A stretch of DNA of 64,000 nucleotides from Brachyspira intermedia PWS/A (GTDB lineage: Bacteria; Spirochaetota; Brachyspiria; Brachyspirales; Brachyspiraceae). How positions within the stretch are numbered: position 1 is the stretch's first letter; each line of letters starts with the position of its first letter. Below are positions 16,876 to 25,295 of this stretch, piece by piece. Position numbers and translations under genes: made by a program. The notes under the pieces are model-generated. The model was given only the letters and a program-made list of their open reading frames with translations. It was not told where the DNA came from and did not search any database. The stretch is from assembly GCF_000223215.1 (NCBI RefSeq), contig NC_017243.1, positions 1,860,001 through 1,924,000 on the forward strand. The letters are read 5' to 3'.

Positions 16876-17943
16876 ATGAATGATGTTTTAAATTTAATGA
16901 AAGATTTAACTAATGCATTCGGACCTTCAGGTTTTGAAGATGATGTTATAGAAATTATAAAAAAGAATACTTCATTTATAGACAATGAAAGAGATTCAAT
17001 CAATAATTTATATTTAGGGCTTCAAAAAATAGACAGCTCTAAACCTATAGTAGGATTGGATTGTCATATAGATGAAATAGGATTTATGGCAGAACATATA
17101 AATGATAATGGTACAATATCTTTTATACCTTTGGGAGGCTGGCATATACCAAATATAGTATCAAATTCTGTTGTAATAAAATCTTCTTCAGGCGAATATG
17201 TTAAAGGAGTAATAGGCTCAAAACCTCCTCACTTTATGACTGATGAAGATAAAAGACGCTTACCTACTTTGCAAGACATGTATATTGATGTAGGCACTAG
17301 AAGCAAAAAAGAAACTGAAGAGATATTTGGCATACAAATAGGAGATCCTATTGTACCTGATGTTGATTTCAGATATGATGACAGAACTAAAAGCATATGT
17401 GCAAAAGCTATAGATAACAGAGTCGGTGCTTTATGTGTAATAGAAACTTTAAAAGCTTTAAAGGATGAAAAATTAGATGTTAACTTAGTAGGAATGATGA
17501 CAGCTCAGGAAGAAGTTGGTACTAGAGGTGCTGCCGTTGCTGCTAATAAAGTAAAGCCTGATTTAGTTATAGTTTTTGAAGGTTCTCCTGCAGATGATAC
17601 TTTCTACTATGGTGATAGGGCTCATGGTGCTATAGGAAGAGGTTCTCAGCTTAGAGTAATTGACGGCGGTATGATAACAAATCCTAGATTAAATAAATAC
17701 ACAATAGAAATAGCTAAAAAAAATAATTTGGCTCATCAGGTTATAGTTCGTGAAAAAGGTTCTACTAACGGAGCTGTTTATCATAAAACTAATTTAGGTT
17801 CTCCAAGCGTGGTATTGGGTGTTGCAACAAGATATGCACACAGTCATTACTGCTATTGTTCTTATGATGATATAGTTGCTTCTGTAGAAATAGCAAAAGC
17901 ATTGATAAAGACTTTAAACAAAGAGAAAATAAAAGAATTTTAA
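16876..17943 (+). CDS. M42 family metallo-aminopeptidase (FrvX/YsdC-like)
   Basis: 355 residues; a co-catalytic dinuclear-metal aminopeptidase that forms large tetrahedral assemblies in characterised relatives and trims peptides in the cytoplasm. Visible metal and catalytic motifs are GLDCHIDEIGF (His ligand), KAIDNRVGA (bridging Asp), AQEEVGTRG (general-base and ligand Glu pair), VFEGSPADD and the late YAHSHYCYC His. Length fits the family. AAGGA lies 7 nt before the ATG. Divergent from the lipoprotein A transcript; a dispersed repeat element begins within 20 nt of its stop. Confidence 0.92.
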   Translation: MNDVLNLMKDLTNAFGPSGFEDDVIEIIKKNTSFIDNERDSINNLYLGLQKIDSSKPIVGLDCHIDEIGFMAEHINDNGTISFIPLGGWHIPNIVSNSVVIKSSSGEYVKGVIGSKPPHFMTDEDKRRLPTLQDMYIDVGTRSKKETEEIFGIQIGDPIVPDVDFRYDDRTKSICAKAIDNRVGALCVIETLKALKDEKLDVNLVGMMTAQEEVGTRGAAVAANKVKPDLVIVFEGSPADDTFYYGDRAHGAIGRGSQLRVIDGGMITNPRLNKYTIEIAKKNNLAHQVIVREKGSTNGAVYHKTNLGSPSVVLGVATRYAHSHYCYCSYDDIVASVEIAKALIKTLNKEKIKEF

Positions 17944-17955
17944 TAATTAATAAAT

Positions 17956-18402
17956 ATACCTAAACGACTATATTTTGTCAAAAAATAAAGTTATATTTTT
18001 GTTTTTATATATGGGGCTTTGCCCCCGCGAAGCGTACCCGAAGGGTAACCCCAGTTCTTTTACCGACGCTCTGCGTGCCGTAAGAAAGGTACCTTTCGGT
18101 ATTGGTATAAGGCGAAGCCCGCCTCACGAAGTGTGCCTACGGCAGGCGAGAACCATACAAAGTACGCCTACGGCGAAGAACTGCATTTGACGAAGTCCAC
18201 CTTCGCTCTGCGTGCCTGTGGCAAGGTGTAGTCTAAATTTAGGTTATACCATACATTTAATACATATATTTTTAATATAAAGTTCTAAGAATTGCGTTTT
18301 CGTGAAGCGTGCCTATGGCAGCAACTTTTTTGTGCGGCAAAAAAGTTGATAATAATTACATAATGTGTAGTAGTCGGAAAAATGAAATCGTTTCAGTATA
18401 TA
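17956..18402. repeat. dispersed intergenic element, copy loaded with GC-rich palindromes
   Basis: Begins ATACCTAAACGACTATATTT and ends TGAAATCGTTTCAGTATATA. The same ends and much of the core (GGGGCTTTGCCCC hairpin, CCCCAGTTCTTTT, CATACATTTAATACATATAT, AAAAAAGTTGATAATAATTA) recur at 49807-50100. This copy is about 150 bp longer because short GC-rich segments such as CGAAGCGTACCCGAAGGGTA and ACGAAGTGTGCCTACGGCAG occupy several positions. An open frame at 17975-18190 within it is fortuitous. No protein gene was seen between 17944 and 18458. Confidence 0.85.
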
Positions 18403-18410
18403 CAAAATAA

Positions 18411-18444
18411 AAATGGTATTAAGTTTTTAAAACTAATACCATTT
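18411..18444. terminator. bidirectional intrinsic terminator
   Basis: AAATGGTATTA pairs perfectly with TAATACCATTT (11 bp, 12-nt loop), with A-rich sequence on the left and T-rich sequence on the right. It serves the minus-strand gene at 18459 and could also stop read-through from the M42 peptidase. Confidence 0.82.
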
Positions 18445-18458
18445 TTATATTTTAAATT

Positions 18459-18893
18459 TTATAATTTATTTTTTACTATATCCCTAAACTTTGAAACATC
18501 AAACATTCTAGTAGTTTTACTCTTTTCAAGTGAAGCCCTGATTATAAGCATATTGCAATCAAGAAGATTATCATAAACATAATCAGGTTTTAAAACTATA
18601 GAACTTAATCTATTCTCACCAGCTTTACAATCCAAATTATCAGGCAAATCATCATCGAATCTGAAAAATGCTTTATGTTCAGCAAATACAAAATCTTTAC
18701 TATTCCAATCTATTATAATTTCTTTACTATTATTTTCTTTATTAACTTTAACAACTAAATATGTATCCTCGCTCCAAGATGATAATTTGTACGCTAAAAG
18801 TTTATAAGTGATAATGTTTCCGTTTTCTTCTACTTTCCAATCATTTTCTTTTATTTGATAAACATTAGGATCCATAATATCTTTATCATCCAT
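18459..18893 (-). CDS. hypothetical acidic protein
   Basis: 144 residues, without signal peptide or membrane segment, rich in Asp, Asn, Lys and Trp (DWNSKDFVFAEHKAFFRFDDDLPDNLDCK). No family was recognised. It is preceded by AGGAGGT 8 nt before the ATG, a very strong ribosome-binding site, so it is probably a real cytoplasmic protein expressed at a fair level. It lies downstream of the BNR-repeat gene on the same strand with a 72-nt gap and may be cotranscribed with it. Confidence 0.7.
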   Translation of the reverse strand: MDDKDIMDPNVYQIKENDWKVEENGNIITYKLLAYKLSSWSEDTYLVVKVNKENNSKEIIIDWNSKDFVFAEHKAFFRFDDDLPDNLDCKAGENRLSSIVLKPDYVYDNLLDCNMLIIRASLEKSKTTRMFDVSKFRDIVKNKL

Positions 18894-18965
18894 AAATAAA
18901 TACCTCCTGTCAAATCACTATTAATATCAATTATTATATAGTTATATTTACTTTATACAATATTT

Positions 18966-20081
18966 TTAAATTAATGTAAACCTTTTCATATATATTTTTC
19001 TAATTTTATTTTTATCTTTATAACCATAATATACGCATGATATTATACCATTATTTTCAATACACCAAGGATAACCGCAGTCTGTGCTTTTCATATCAGA
19101 ATCTATTATAATTTCTTCATTATTCGCTTTGTAATTAATTTTATCTATATCGAATATATCATCTGCATTATCAAAAACAATGGCTCTCATTCCATAAGGT
19201 TTTAATCTATATCCATAAGTAAGAAGTAATTTTCCATCATTTAAAATAAGAGGATTAAGAGGGTATCCTTTAATATCTGTAAACATAGGTTTTGAAAAAG
19301 TTTTACCTTTATCATTAGAATAGCTTATAGATGTAACTCCGTATTCATTATTTATATGAGTTCTTATAAATGCTATTATATTATTTTTATAATTAAGCAA
19401 AGAAGGTTCAACATATTCTATTCTTGATTTTTTTCCGTTTATCTTTTTAAACTCTGTTTCGCATAAAAAAGTTTTTAACTTCCAATTAATTGAATCTTTA
19501 GAAGATATTATATGACATTGATATTTACAATTATTTTTATTAATATTTTTTTTATAAGCATATATAGGAAGAAGTATTTCATTATTAATTTTGCATATAC
19601 TTCCTCTAACGGCAAAATGCTTCATATTATCAGCTTCTATAATATATGGCTTTGAAAAAGTTTTTCCATTATCATAGCTTATACATATACCTATTCCGCT
19701 TAAAAGTGCTATTGTATTATTATATTCTATAAAAGTATAATCTTTAAATAATTCTTTTTCATTCATAGGATGAAATGTATATCTAAAATAGTATGCCATT
19801 ATAGTTTTATCATCTATTCTAAAAAGCTGTGCATCCTGCTTTGCTGCTTCATCATACTCGCCAAATTCAAATACTTTTTCTACACTATTTTTATTTATAT
19901 TAATAATTGCAAGCATTGCTTTACTTAATGAATGCAGATGCGAATAATTCTTTTTTATTTTTGGAGCAGTTCTAAAACTTACCATACATCTATGATTATC
20001 AAGTTTAATAATGCTAGGAAAAGCTGGGTATAAATTTTCATTTTCAAATATAACATTCTCATTTAAAATATTAATTTTCAT
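18966..20081 (-). CDS. sialidase-like BNR/Asp-box protein
   Basis: 371 residues with the six-bladed sialidase-type propeller pattern. An early arginine in CMVSFRTAPKI may match the arginine triad, and Asp-boxes are present: SYDNGKTFSKPYI (about 145-157) and SNDKGKTFSKPMF (about 252-264), the SxDxGxxF form. Glu in RIEYVEPSLL may be catalytic. No signal peptide is visible, so it would act in the cytoplasm or be released another way. This could be an exo-alpha-sialidase or a related glycosidase or non-enzymatic propeller; the sequence does not decide. No sialic-acid catabolism genes are adjacent. Confidence 0.72.
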   Translation of the reverse strand: MKINILNENVIFENENLYPAFPSIIKLDNHRCMVSFRTAPKIKKNYSHLHSLSKAMLAIININKNSVEKVFEFGEYDEAAKQDAQLFRIDDKTIMAYYFRYTFHPMNEKELFKDYTFIEYNNTIALLSGIGICISYDNGKTFSKPYIIEADNMKHFAVRGSICKINNEILLPIYAYKKNINKNNCKYQCHIISSKDSINWKLKTFLCETEFKKINGKKSRIEYVEPSLLNYKNNIIAFIRTHINNEYGVTSISYSNDKGKTFSKPMFTDIKGYPLNPLILNDGKLLLTYGYRLKPYGMRAIVFDNADDIFDIDKINYKANNEEIIIDSDMKSTDCGYPWCIENNGIISCVYYGYKDKNKIRKIYMKRFTLI

Positions 20082-20125
20082 AAAAATACCTTATCTTTTT
20101 ATAAAATAATTTTCGGTATAAAAAA

Positions 20126-20152
20126 GCCTGCATATATAAAAATATATACAGG
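20126..20152 (-). terminator. intrinsic terminator of the barrel gene at 20185
   Basis: GCCTGCATATAT pairs with ATATATACAGGC. Read on the minus strand it is followed by a TTTTTTAT tract, 32 nt past the stop of the barrel gene. Confidence 0.85.
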
Positions 20153-20184
20153 CCCAAAAAAATATGATAGATAGATATATTAAA

Positions 20185-20955
20185 TTAAAATCTCAATGTT
20201 ATACCAATTCTAGGAAGCAGTAAAGCTCTTATATTAGCAAAAGGTTCATACTGTTTAAAGCTTGCAAGATGAGATATTTCAAACAATGGAGAAGTCCAAG
20301 GTGCAACATAGTAACCTATATCAAATAATGAAATATCTATACCAACTTGTACAGGCCAATTAGCTCCTGTTTTAGGGAATAACTGTATTCTCCATCCAAG
20401 TTCAAGAGACATATAAAAACCGCCATGTGAGTATATATCAGAAATACCTCCTTCTTTTAATGCACTGCCGCTTATAGAAAGTGCTGTACCTCCGAATCTA
20501 GGAGATAAGAAAAATCCGAATGGGGCATTTCTCCAAAAGAAAAATTTCACGTTCAATGACCATGGTACTGTACTAAAACTAACATTATATCTATCCATTT
20601 TTATTTCACCAACTGCAAATCCTATATCAAGCCCAACAGTCATAAAATCAACAGGAGCAAAATCATAGCTGAATCCTAATCCAAAAGCATAATGCTTTAA
20701 TTTTGTATCAACATAAGCTCCAGCATTACCTCCTGTAAAATCATTTATTACATTTTGAAATGTAGGCTCCATTATACCAATACCTATATCGAATAAACCA
20801 GCATACAAAGTAGGCCCAAAGTTAATACCAAATAAACTTCTGCCATGCATATAATCTAAAAATGCATTTCCTGTTGGCTCTCCTATATTTTGTGAAAATA
20901 ATGATGTAGTGCTTAAAGTAAAAATAAGCATTGCTGATAAAATCAACTTCTTCAT
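20185..20955 (-). CDS. outer-membrane protein, predicted beta-barrel
   Basis: 256 residues with a signal peptide (KKLILSAMLIFTLSTTSLFSQ), followed by Gly/Phe/Tyr-rich amphipathic strands and a C-terminal strand ending in ITLRF, where a terminal Phe is the BAM-type outer-membrane signal. Not obviously related to the 225-residue barrel family elsewhere in the window. It has its own terminator and stands alone between a BNR protein and a divergent TPR protein. Function unknown; outer-membrane location is a confident inference. Confidence 0.82.
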   Translation of the reverse strand: MKKLILSAMLIFTLSTTSLFSQNIGEPTGNAFLDYMHGRSLFGINFGPTLYAGLFDIGIGIMEPTFQNVINDFTGGNAGAYVDTKLKHYAFGLGFSYDFAPVDFMTVGLDIGFAVGEIKMDRYNVSFSTVPWSLNVKFFFWRNAPFGFFLSPRFGGTALSISGSALKEGGISDIYSHGGFYMSLELGWRIQLFPKTGANWPVQVGIDISLFDIGYYVAPWTSPLFEISHLASFKQYEPFANIRALLLPRIGITLRF

Positions 20956-21074
20956 AAAAAATCTCCGTTATAAATTTTCATAGTCAATAATATATTAAAT
21001 TACAAAAAAATCAATAATGCATAATATTTTAAATATAAAAATAGTTATATAACATCAAAAAAATTAAATTTTAT

Positions 21075-21103
21075 TTGCATAAATTGTAAATATCTAATAC
21101 ATT
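21075..21103 (+). promoter_or_regulatory. putative promoter of the TPR protein gene
   Basis: TTGCAT (21075-21080), 17-nt spacer, TACATT (21098-21103), 32 nt before the ATG at 21135; TAGGG acts as the ribosome-binding site. Prediction by eye only. Confidence 0.5.
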
Positions 21104-21134
21104 TTAGTAATAAGAATATTTTTAGGGTACTTCT

Positions 21135-22379
21135 ATGAATAAAAAAAACAGAAGAAAAATAAATAATATAAAAAGAAGAAAAAAATATCATAAAAAGAAT
21201 ATAAAAAGTAATAAAATAAAAAACTTACAAGAAAGTATTACAAATAAAGCCAAAGAATATATAAACGAAGAAAATATACAAAAAATAAAAGATACAGCAG
21301 GAAAAGGATTTGAAAAGGCTAAAAATTTCACATCAGAAAATATAGATAAATTTCAAAAATATTTGGATGAACAAAATTTTAAAGGAAAGTTGCAAAACAT
21401 GGCTAATGCTGGAATGGATAAAATAAAAGAGCATTCAAAAAAGAGATATATAAGCAGATTATTCATTTTTTTTCATAAGCATTATATACTTAATTTTTCT
21501 ATTCTATTTATAGTCGCAATATTAGTATTCAGAAATATATACATCAATCATAATAGAGAAATAGAAAAAAGTTTGAATTATTCAATTACAAATTATGCTC
21601 CATCATTAGATAATATTATAATAGCAAAAGAAGATTATTATACTAACACTATAATAAGACAAATATCAAGCAATAAAACATCTACTAATAATATAGTACT
21701 AAAAAGCTCTTCTATTAATGACTTAGAAGCAACATTAAAAAATGTACTCGATAATTATAATAAAAATCTTCAAACTTCATTAAATGAAACTATAAAATCA
21801 TCTAATACTGTTATAAATTTTTGGTTTGCTTTTTTATCTGTAATAATAATAATATTTACTCTTGTAGGAATAATAATAAATAATAGAATAATAAAAACTT
21901 CCAAAAAAAGAATCAATAAATTTAATAGAGAATACAATAAAAAATTAAATACAATGAAAAAACAAGTAATAGAGTTTAAAAAACTAAAAAAAGAAAGTGA
22001 AAACAATTTACAGATAAATAGTCTTTATAATTTAGCAAATACTGCATTCGATAATAAAGATTATAACACTTCTATATCTTATTATGATAAAGTTTTAGAA
22101 TTAAATAATAGTTTTGCACATGCAATATATAACAGAGCAATAGCTTATTATTATGTTAACAATCATACTAAATGTGCATTTGAACTTATAACATTATACA
22201 ATAATAATAAATCAAATGAGATAAAGAATTTAATACTAAAAAACATTATAGAACTTGCCAATAATAATATAGAAATTGCTATTCTATTCTGCGATAATGA
22301 AAATATAGATTATAAATCATTACAGCAGAAAGAAGAAAAGCAATCATTATTTGAAAGGATTAAAAATATTATATCCTAA
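21135..22379 (+). CDS. membrane-anchored TPR protein
   Basis: 414 residues. The first 35 are extremely Lys/Arg/Asn-rich; 40-110 is an amphipathic helical region (KAKNFTSENIDKFQKYLDEQ). There are two transmembrane helices (about 118-137 and 225-247) with an extracytoplasmic segment between them. A coiled coil (250-295) follows, then TPR-like helices (LANTAFDNKDYNTSISYYDKVLELN and FAHAIYNRAIAYYYVNN). This suggests a membrane scaffold for protein-protein interaction. The target is unknown. The stop is directly adjacent to the convergent ogg gene with no room for a terminator. Confidence 0.72.
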   Translation: MNKKNRRKINNIKRRKKYHKKNIKSNKIKNLQESITNKAKEYINEENIQKIKDTAGKGFEKAKNFTSENIDKFQKYLDEQNFKGKLQNMANAGMDKIKEHSKKRYISRLFIFFHKHYILNFSILFIVAILVFRNIYINHNREIEKSLNYSITNYAPSLDNIIIAKEDYYTNTIIRQISSNKTSTNNIVLKSSSINDLEATLKNVLDNYNKNLQTSLNETIKSSNTVINFWFAFLSVIIIIFTLVGIIINNRIIKTSKKRINKFNREYNKKLNTMKKQVIEFKKLKKESENNLQINSLYNLANTAFDNKDYNTSISYYDKVLELNNSFAHAIYNRAIAYYYVNNHTKCAFELITLYNNNKSNEIKNLILKNIIELANNNIEIAILFCDNENIDYKSLQQKEEKQSLFERIKNIIS

Positions 22380-23057
22380 TTATTTAAAAATATCATTAGT
22401 GGCATCATACCAAAATACGAAATCTAAATACTCCATAGGGATTTTTTCGCTTTTTGAATATTCCACTAAATTAGATTCGCATTGAAGATAATTATTTTTT
22501 GTAAGGCTTGTTTTAGGAGTCATACCTTCAGGCAAAATGCTTAATTTATCCATTACACGCATTATATGTCTGTCAAGTATAGCTATCTTTTGTCCGAATC
22601 CTATATTTCTAAGAAAATGGCTAGCCTCTTTAAGTCCGTAGCCTTTAACTTCTTTAGCAAGTTCATTTCTTAATTCTACCATAGTATCATTTTTTAAAGC
22701 TTCATTAATTCTGTCTTTTAATACAAACTTTTCATTTGGGAAATATAATTTTCTAGCAAGCACTATATTTTCAGCTTTCATATTATGAAATCTTACATGC
22801 TTTATTAATATATTAGCTACTTTTTCAGCACTTCCTTTAAAAAGCAGATTATTATTATATAAATCAATTATAGCAGCAGCACCGCTTCTAGCCTTTGTTT
22901 GAGGCGTACATATACAGAATGCCAATTCAGCAAATAATCTTTTATCATTATCCCTTTTAAAAACTCTTTCAAAATATTCAAGTCTTCTTTTCATTCTCTC
23001 ATGAAGTACTTTATCCTTGTATATTCCCATCAAATGTTTAGCGTATTCCTTATCCAT
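22380..23057 (-). CDS. ogg: 8-oxoguanine DNA glycosylase/AP lyase, Ogg2 type
   Basis: 225 residues of the helix-hairpin-helix GPD superfamily, which excise 8-oxoguanine and nick the abasic site in base-excision repair. The HhH-GPD signature runs VKGYGLKEASHFLRNIGFG with catalytic Lys K143, then AILDRHI with catalytic Asp D162. The short single-domain architecture and the C-terminal DFVFWYDATNDIFK match the archaeal-type Ogg2 group rather than bacterial MutY or Nth. No iron-sulfur cysteine cluster is present, as expected for Ogg2. Convergent and abutting with the TPR gene. Confidence 0.88.
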   Translation of the reverse strand: MDKEYAKHLMGIYKDKVLHERMKRRLEYFERVFKRDNDKRLFAELAFCICTPQTKARSGAAAIIDLYNNNLLFKGSAEKVANILIKHVRFHNMKAENIVLARKLYFPNEKFVLKDRINEALKNDTMVELRNELAKEVKGYGLKEASHFLRNIGFGQKIAILDRHIMRVMDKLSILPEGMTPKTSLTKNNYLQCESNLVEYSKSEKIPMEYLDFVFWYDATNDIFK

Positions 23058-23142
23058 AATCAGCCCCTATATTGAATATAAAATCATATAGATGATACTA
23101 TTATATAAATTAAATTTCAATATATACAATATTGCATGCAGA

Positions 23143-24840
23143 TTAATATTTAAACTCCACAGTATAATGCGTAACAGCCTCATCAGGCATAATATACTCT
23201 TTGTAATTCTTCATATAAGCCTCTACTATATCAGCTCTAGCATCATTATACATAGCTTTAAGTATATCTTTACCATAAGGATGAGTTCCGTCTCGGTACA
23301 TTTTAGCTGTTCTTCTAATATCATTAATTACATCAGGATATGATTGAATAGGAGGGCTTTTAAGCATAAGCTCTATTTGATAATAATCTACAAGCTGTAT
23401 TACTTTATTATTAATATTAAGCAATACTTTCTCACCGCCGCTCTGCCATACCATTAAATTATCTGTATAATCTATTGGAGTAATAAGCTTCCAGCTATCA
23501 GATTCATTAGGTTTTTCTCTTGCTGCAAAAAATTGATTCTTACCTGCTCCTTTCAAATGAGTTTCTGAAACAGTAAAATATTCTTCGCCTCTATTATATG
23601 CTGCATCTATTTCTGCATAAGGAGGTTCAGGATAATAATATTCTTTTCCGTCAATATTCCAAGATGAATATATATTATCTGATTTATAATATATACCATT
23701 ATCAAGTTTTATCCAATTAGGTTCTTCAGGAGTTCTTACTCTGTTTTGTAAATATCTATCTAATCCTTTAAAAGGATTATAATAAATAAATTCTGATTTA
23801 TTATAAGCATCTGAATTAGGCTCTAAAGTCCAATTCAAACCATCTGTAGTTGACCATATTCTTTTATCATCGACAAATCTTTCAATTACTATCTCCCATT
23901 TATTAATAGAAGGATTATGTTTATAATAATATCTATCTCCTCCTGTAACATATATCTTATCTTTATCATAACGAATAATAAAACTGTCTCTTTCTCCCCA
24001 AGGAGTATTATCTATTTTTTCCCAATTAGCACCTACAGAAATATCTTTGCTTTTATGTATCCTGTAATAATAATTTTTGCTTACTGTATATGGTCCTAAA
24101 TCTACATTTCTATATCCGGTTGGATTTTGCTCCAAAAAAGTTTCTCTTAACCCCATTAGATATATATAATCTTTAAATTGAAAAAAATCAGATACATTCA
24201 TACCAAATTTACCTTGAAAACTTTCATTAGGATTATTTGGGTTTGGAGAAGGCATTTGATATCGTACATTATTAGTAGAACCATTTGTCTGCCAATTAAG
24301 TAAATCTGATGATGTATAATATATGCTGTCATACAGTATAGAAGTAATAATCAACTCATAATCTACAGGAATATGTAACATAGAGAAACCTCCATATGTA
24401 TAAGGTTCATATATAATTTTATCATTTTCTATTACTGATATATTATATTTTAGTCTGCTAAAAGTATCATAATTAACATTTTTAGCATATACATTTATAT
24501 TGCCGTTATCATCTATTTGAAGAATTATATTTTTATCTATTTGATTTAATGTTTTGCTTTTAGGGTCATAGTTATACATATAGTCAGCTAATATATACCA
24601 TTTGCCTTGATATTTGAATTTCTTACTAAATCCTCCGAATACTTCACCGTTTTTAGCAGGAACTGGGTTTACATCTATATGTCCGGGTATTGTGTCTTCA
24701 GGCAATCTAAAATCAGTTGGAGGCGGTATATTGTTTGGACCTAGTATATTTATCTTCTTACAAGATATCATCAAAACTATAATAAGAATCAATAAAAGAA
24801 GTATCAAATATAATTTTTTATTAATTAAGTTCTTTATCAT
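23143..24840 (-). CDS. lipoprotein B of the three-member family, Asp-box propeller-like
   Basis: 565 residues: IKNLINKKLYLILLLLILII membrane segment, lipobox LMISC, then ILGPNNIPPPTDF as in its paralogues but with a much shorter linker. It has repeated Asp-box-like strands (YTSSDLLNWQT, STTDGLNWTLE) and the C-terminal MPDEAVTHYTVEF. It is more diverged from copies A and C than they are from each other. AGGA lies 7 nt before the ATG; a TGA two codons upstream closes the frame. The upstream repeat ORF is present but ends early here. Role unknown; a surface lipoprotein is likely. Confidence 0.85.
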   Translation of the reverse strand: MIKNLINKKLYLILLLLILIIVLMISCKKINILGPNNIPPPTDFRLPEDTIPGHIDVNPVPAKNGEVFGGFSKKFKYQGKWYILADYMYNYDPKSKTLNQIDKNIILQIDDNGNINVYAKNVNYDTFSRLKYNISVIENDKIIYEPYTYGGFSMLHIPVDYELIITSILYDSIYYTSSDLLNWQTNGSTNNVRYQMPSPNPNNPNESFQGKFGMNVSDFFQFKDYIYLMGLRETFLEQNPTGYRNVDLGPYTVSKNYYYRIHKSKDISVGANWEKIDNTPWGERDSFIIRYDKDKIYVTGGDRYYYKHNPSINKWEIVIERFVDDKRIWSTTDGLNWTLEPNSDAYNKSEFIYYNPFKGLDRYLQNRVRTPEEPNWIKLDNGIYYKSDNIYSSWNIDGKEYYYPEPPYAEIDAAYNRGEEYFTVSETHLKGAGKNQFFAAREKPNESDSWKLITPIDYTDNLMVWQSGGEKVLLNINNKVIQLVDYYQIELMLKSPPIQSYPDVINDIRRTAKMYRDGTHPYGKDILKAMYNDARADIVEAYMKNYKEYIMPDEAVTHYTVEFKY

Positions 24841-24938
24841 ATGTCAATCCTATTATTGCTAAATATAATTGATTGATTGTTTATATATTTGAAAAAATTT
24901 TAGGCAAATTTTTTTTAATGATTGATAATAAACCGAGT

Positions 24939-25058
24939 TCATATTATTGGCTTGGCTTGGCTTGGCTTGGCTTGGCTTGGCTTGGCTTGGCTTGGCTTGG
25001 CTTGGCTTGGCTTGGCTGTGATAGCTAAGCGAGAATGAAAAAATAACAAATCAAACAT
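24939..25058 (-). CDS. leader ORF of lipoprotein B, prematurely closed by its repeat number
   Basis: Begins MFDLLFFHSRLAIT like the leaders of copies A and C. With 14 repeat units it shifts frame on leaving the repeat and meets TGA at 24939-24941, giving 39 codons. With 13 or 16 units it would read N-N-M-N-S-V-Y-Y-Q and on through KKICL, the block seen in the other leaders, and stop at TAG 24859-24861, 8 nt before the lipoprotein ribosome-binding site. Whether it is translated is unproven. Confidence 0.5.
   Translation of the reverse strand: MFDLLFFHSRLAITAKPSQAKPSQAKPSQAKPSQAKPII
24947..25016. repeat. (TTGGC)14 pentanucleotide microsatellite
   Basis: Fourteen perfect TTGGC copies, 70 bp, with the same right flank (TGTGATAGCTAAGCGAGAAT) as copy A and the same AAATTTTTTTTAATGATTGAT-type left flank. 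Copy number differs from the two other loci in the register that matters for the leader ORF. Confidence 0.98.
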
Positions 25059-25064
25059 AATTAC

Positions 25065-25093
25065 ATTTTATAATATAAATATGATTTTTTCAA
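25065..25093 (-). promoter_or_regulatory. sigma-70-type promoter of lipoprotein B, leaderless geometry
   Basis: TTGAAA (25088-25093), 17-nt spacer, TAAAAT (25065-25070), then 6 nt to the leader ATG at 25058. The spacer sequence differs from copies A and C while both boxes and the 6-nt distance are kept, which argues that the boxes are functional. The rest of 25094-25295 is AT-rich with TATAAT boxes at 25262 and 25277 that may serve the plus-strand gene at 25296. Confidence 0.68.
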
Positions 25094-25295
25094 CTTATAT
25101 TTTATATTTTTTGTATATTTAAGAATTAATTATTATATATAATAATATAATTCATATGTTTATAATAACTATAATATTAAATAAATAATATTGATTAATT
25201 GATATATTTAATTTATAATACAAAGATACAGTTTCAATAAAAATTATTAATCATTATTAACTATAATATTATTAACTATAATAAAAGAGAATTTT

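Noticed and set aside
17975-18190. 71-codon open frame in the GC-rich repeat
   Set aside because: It lies wholly inside the dispersed element and disappears in the shorter copy; composition reflects the palindromes.
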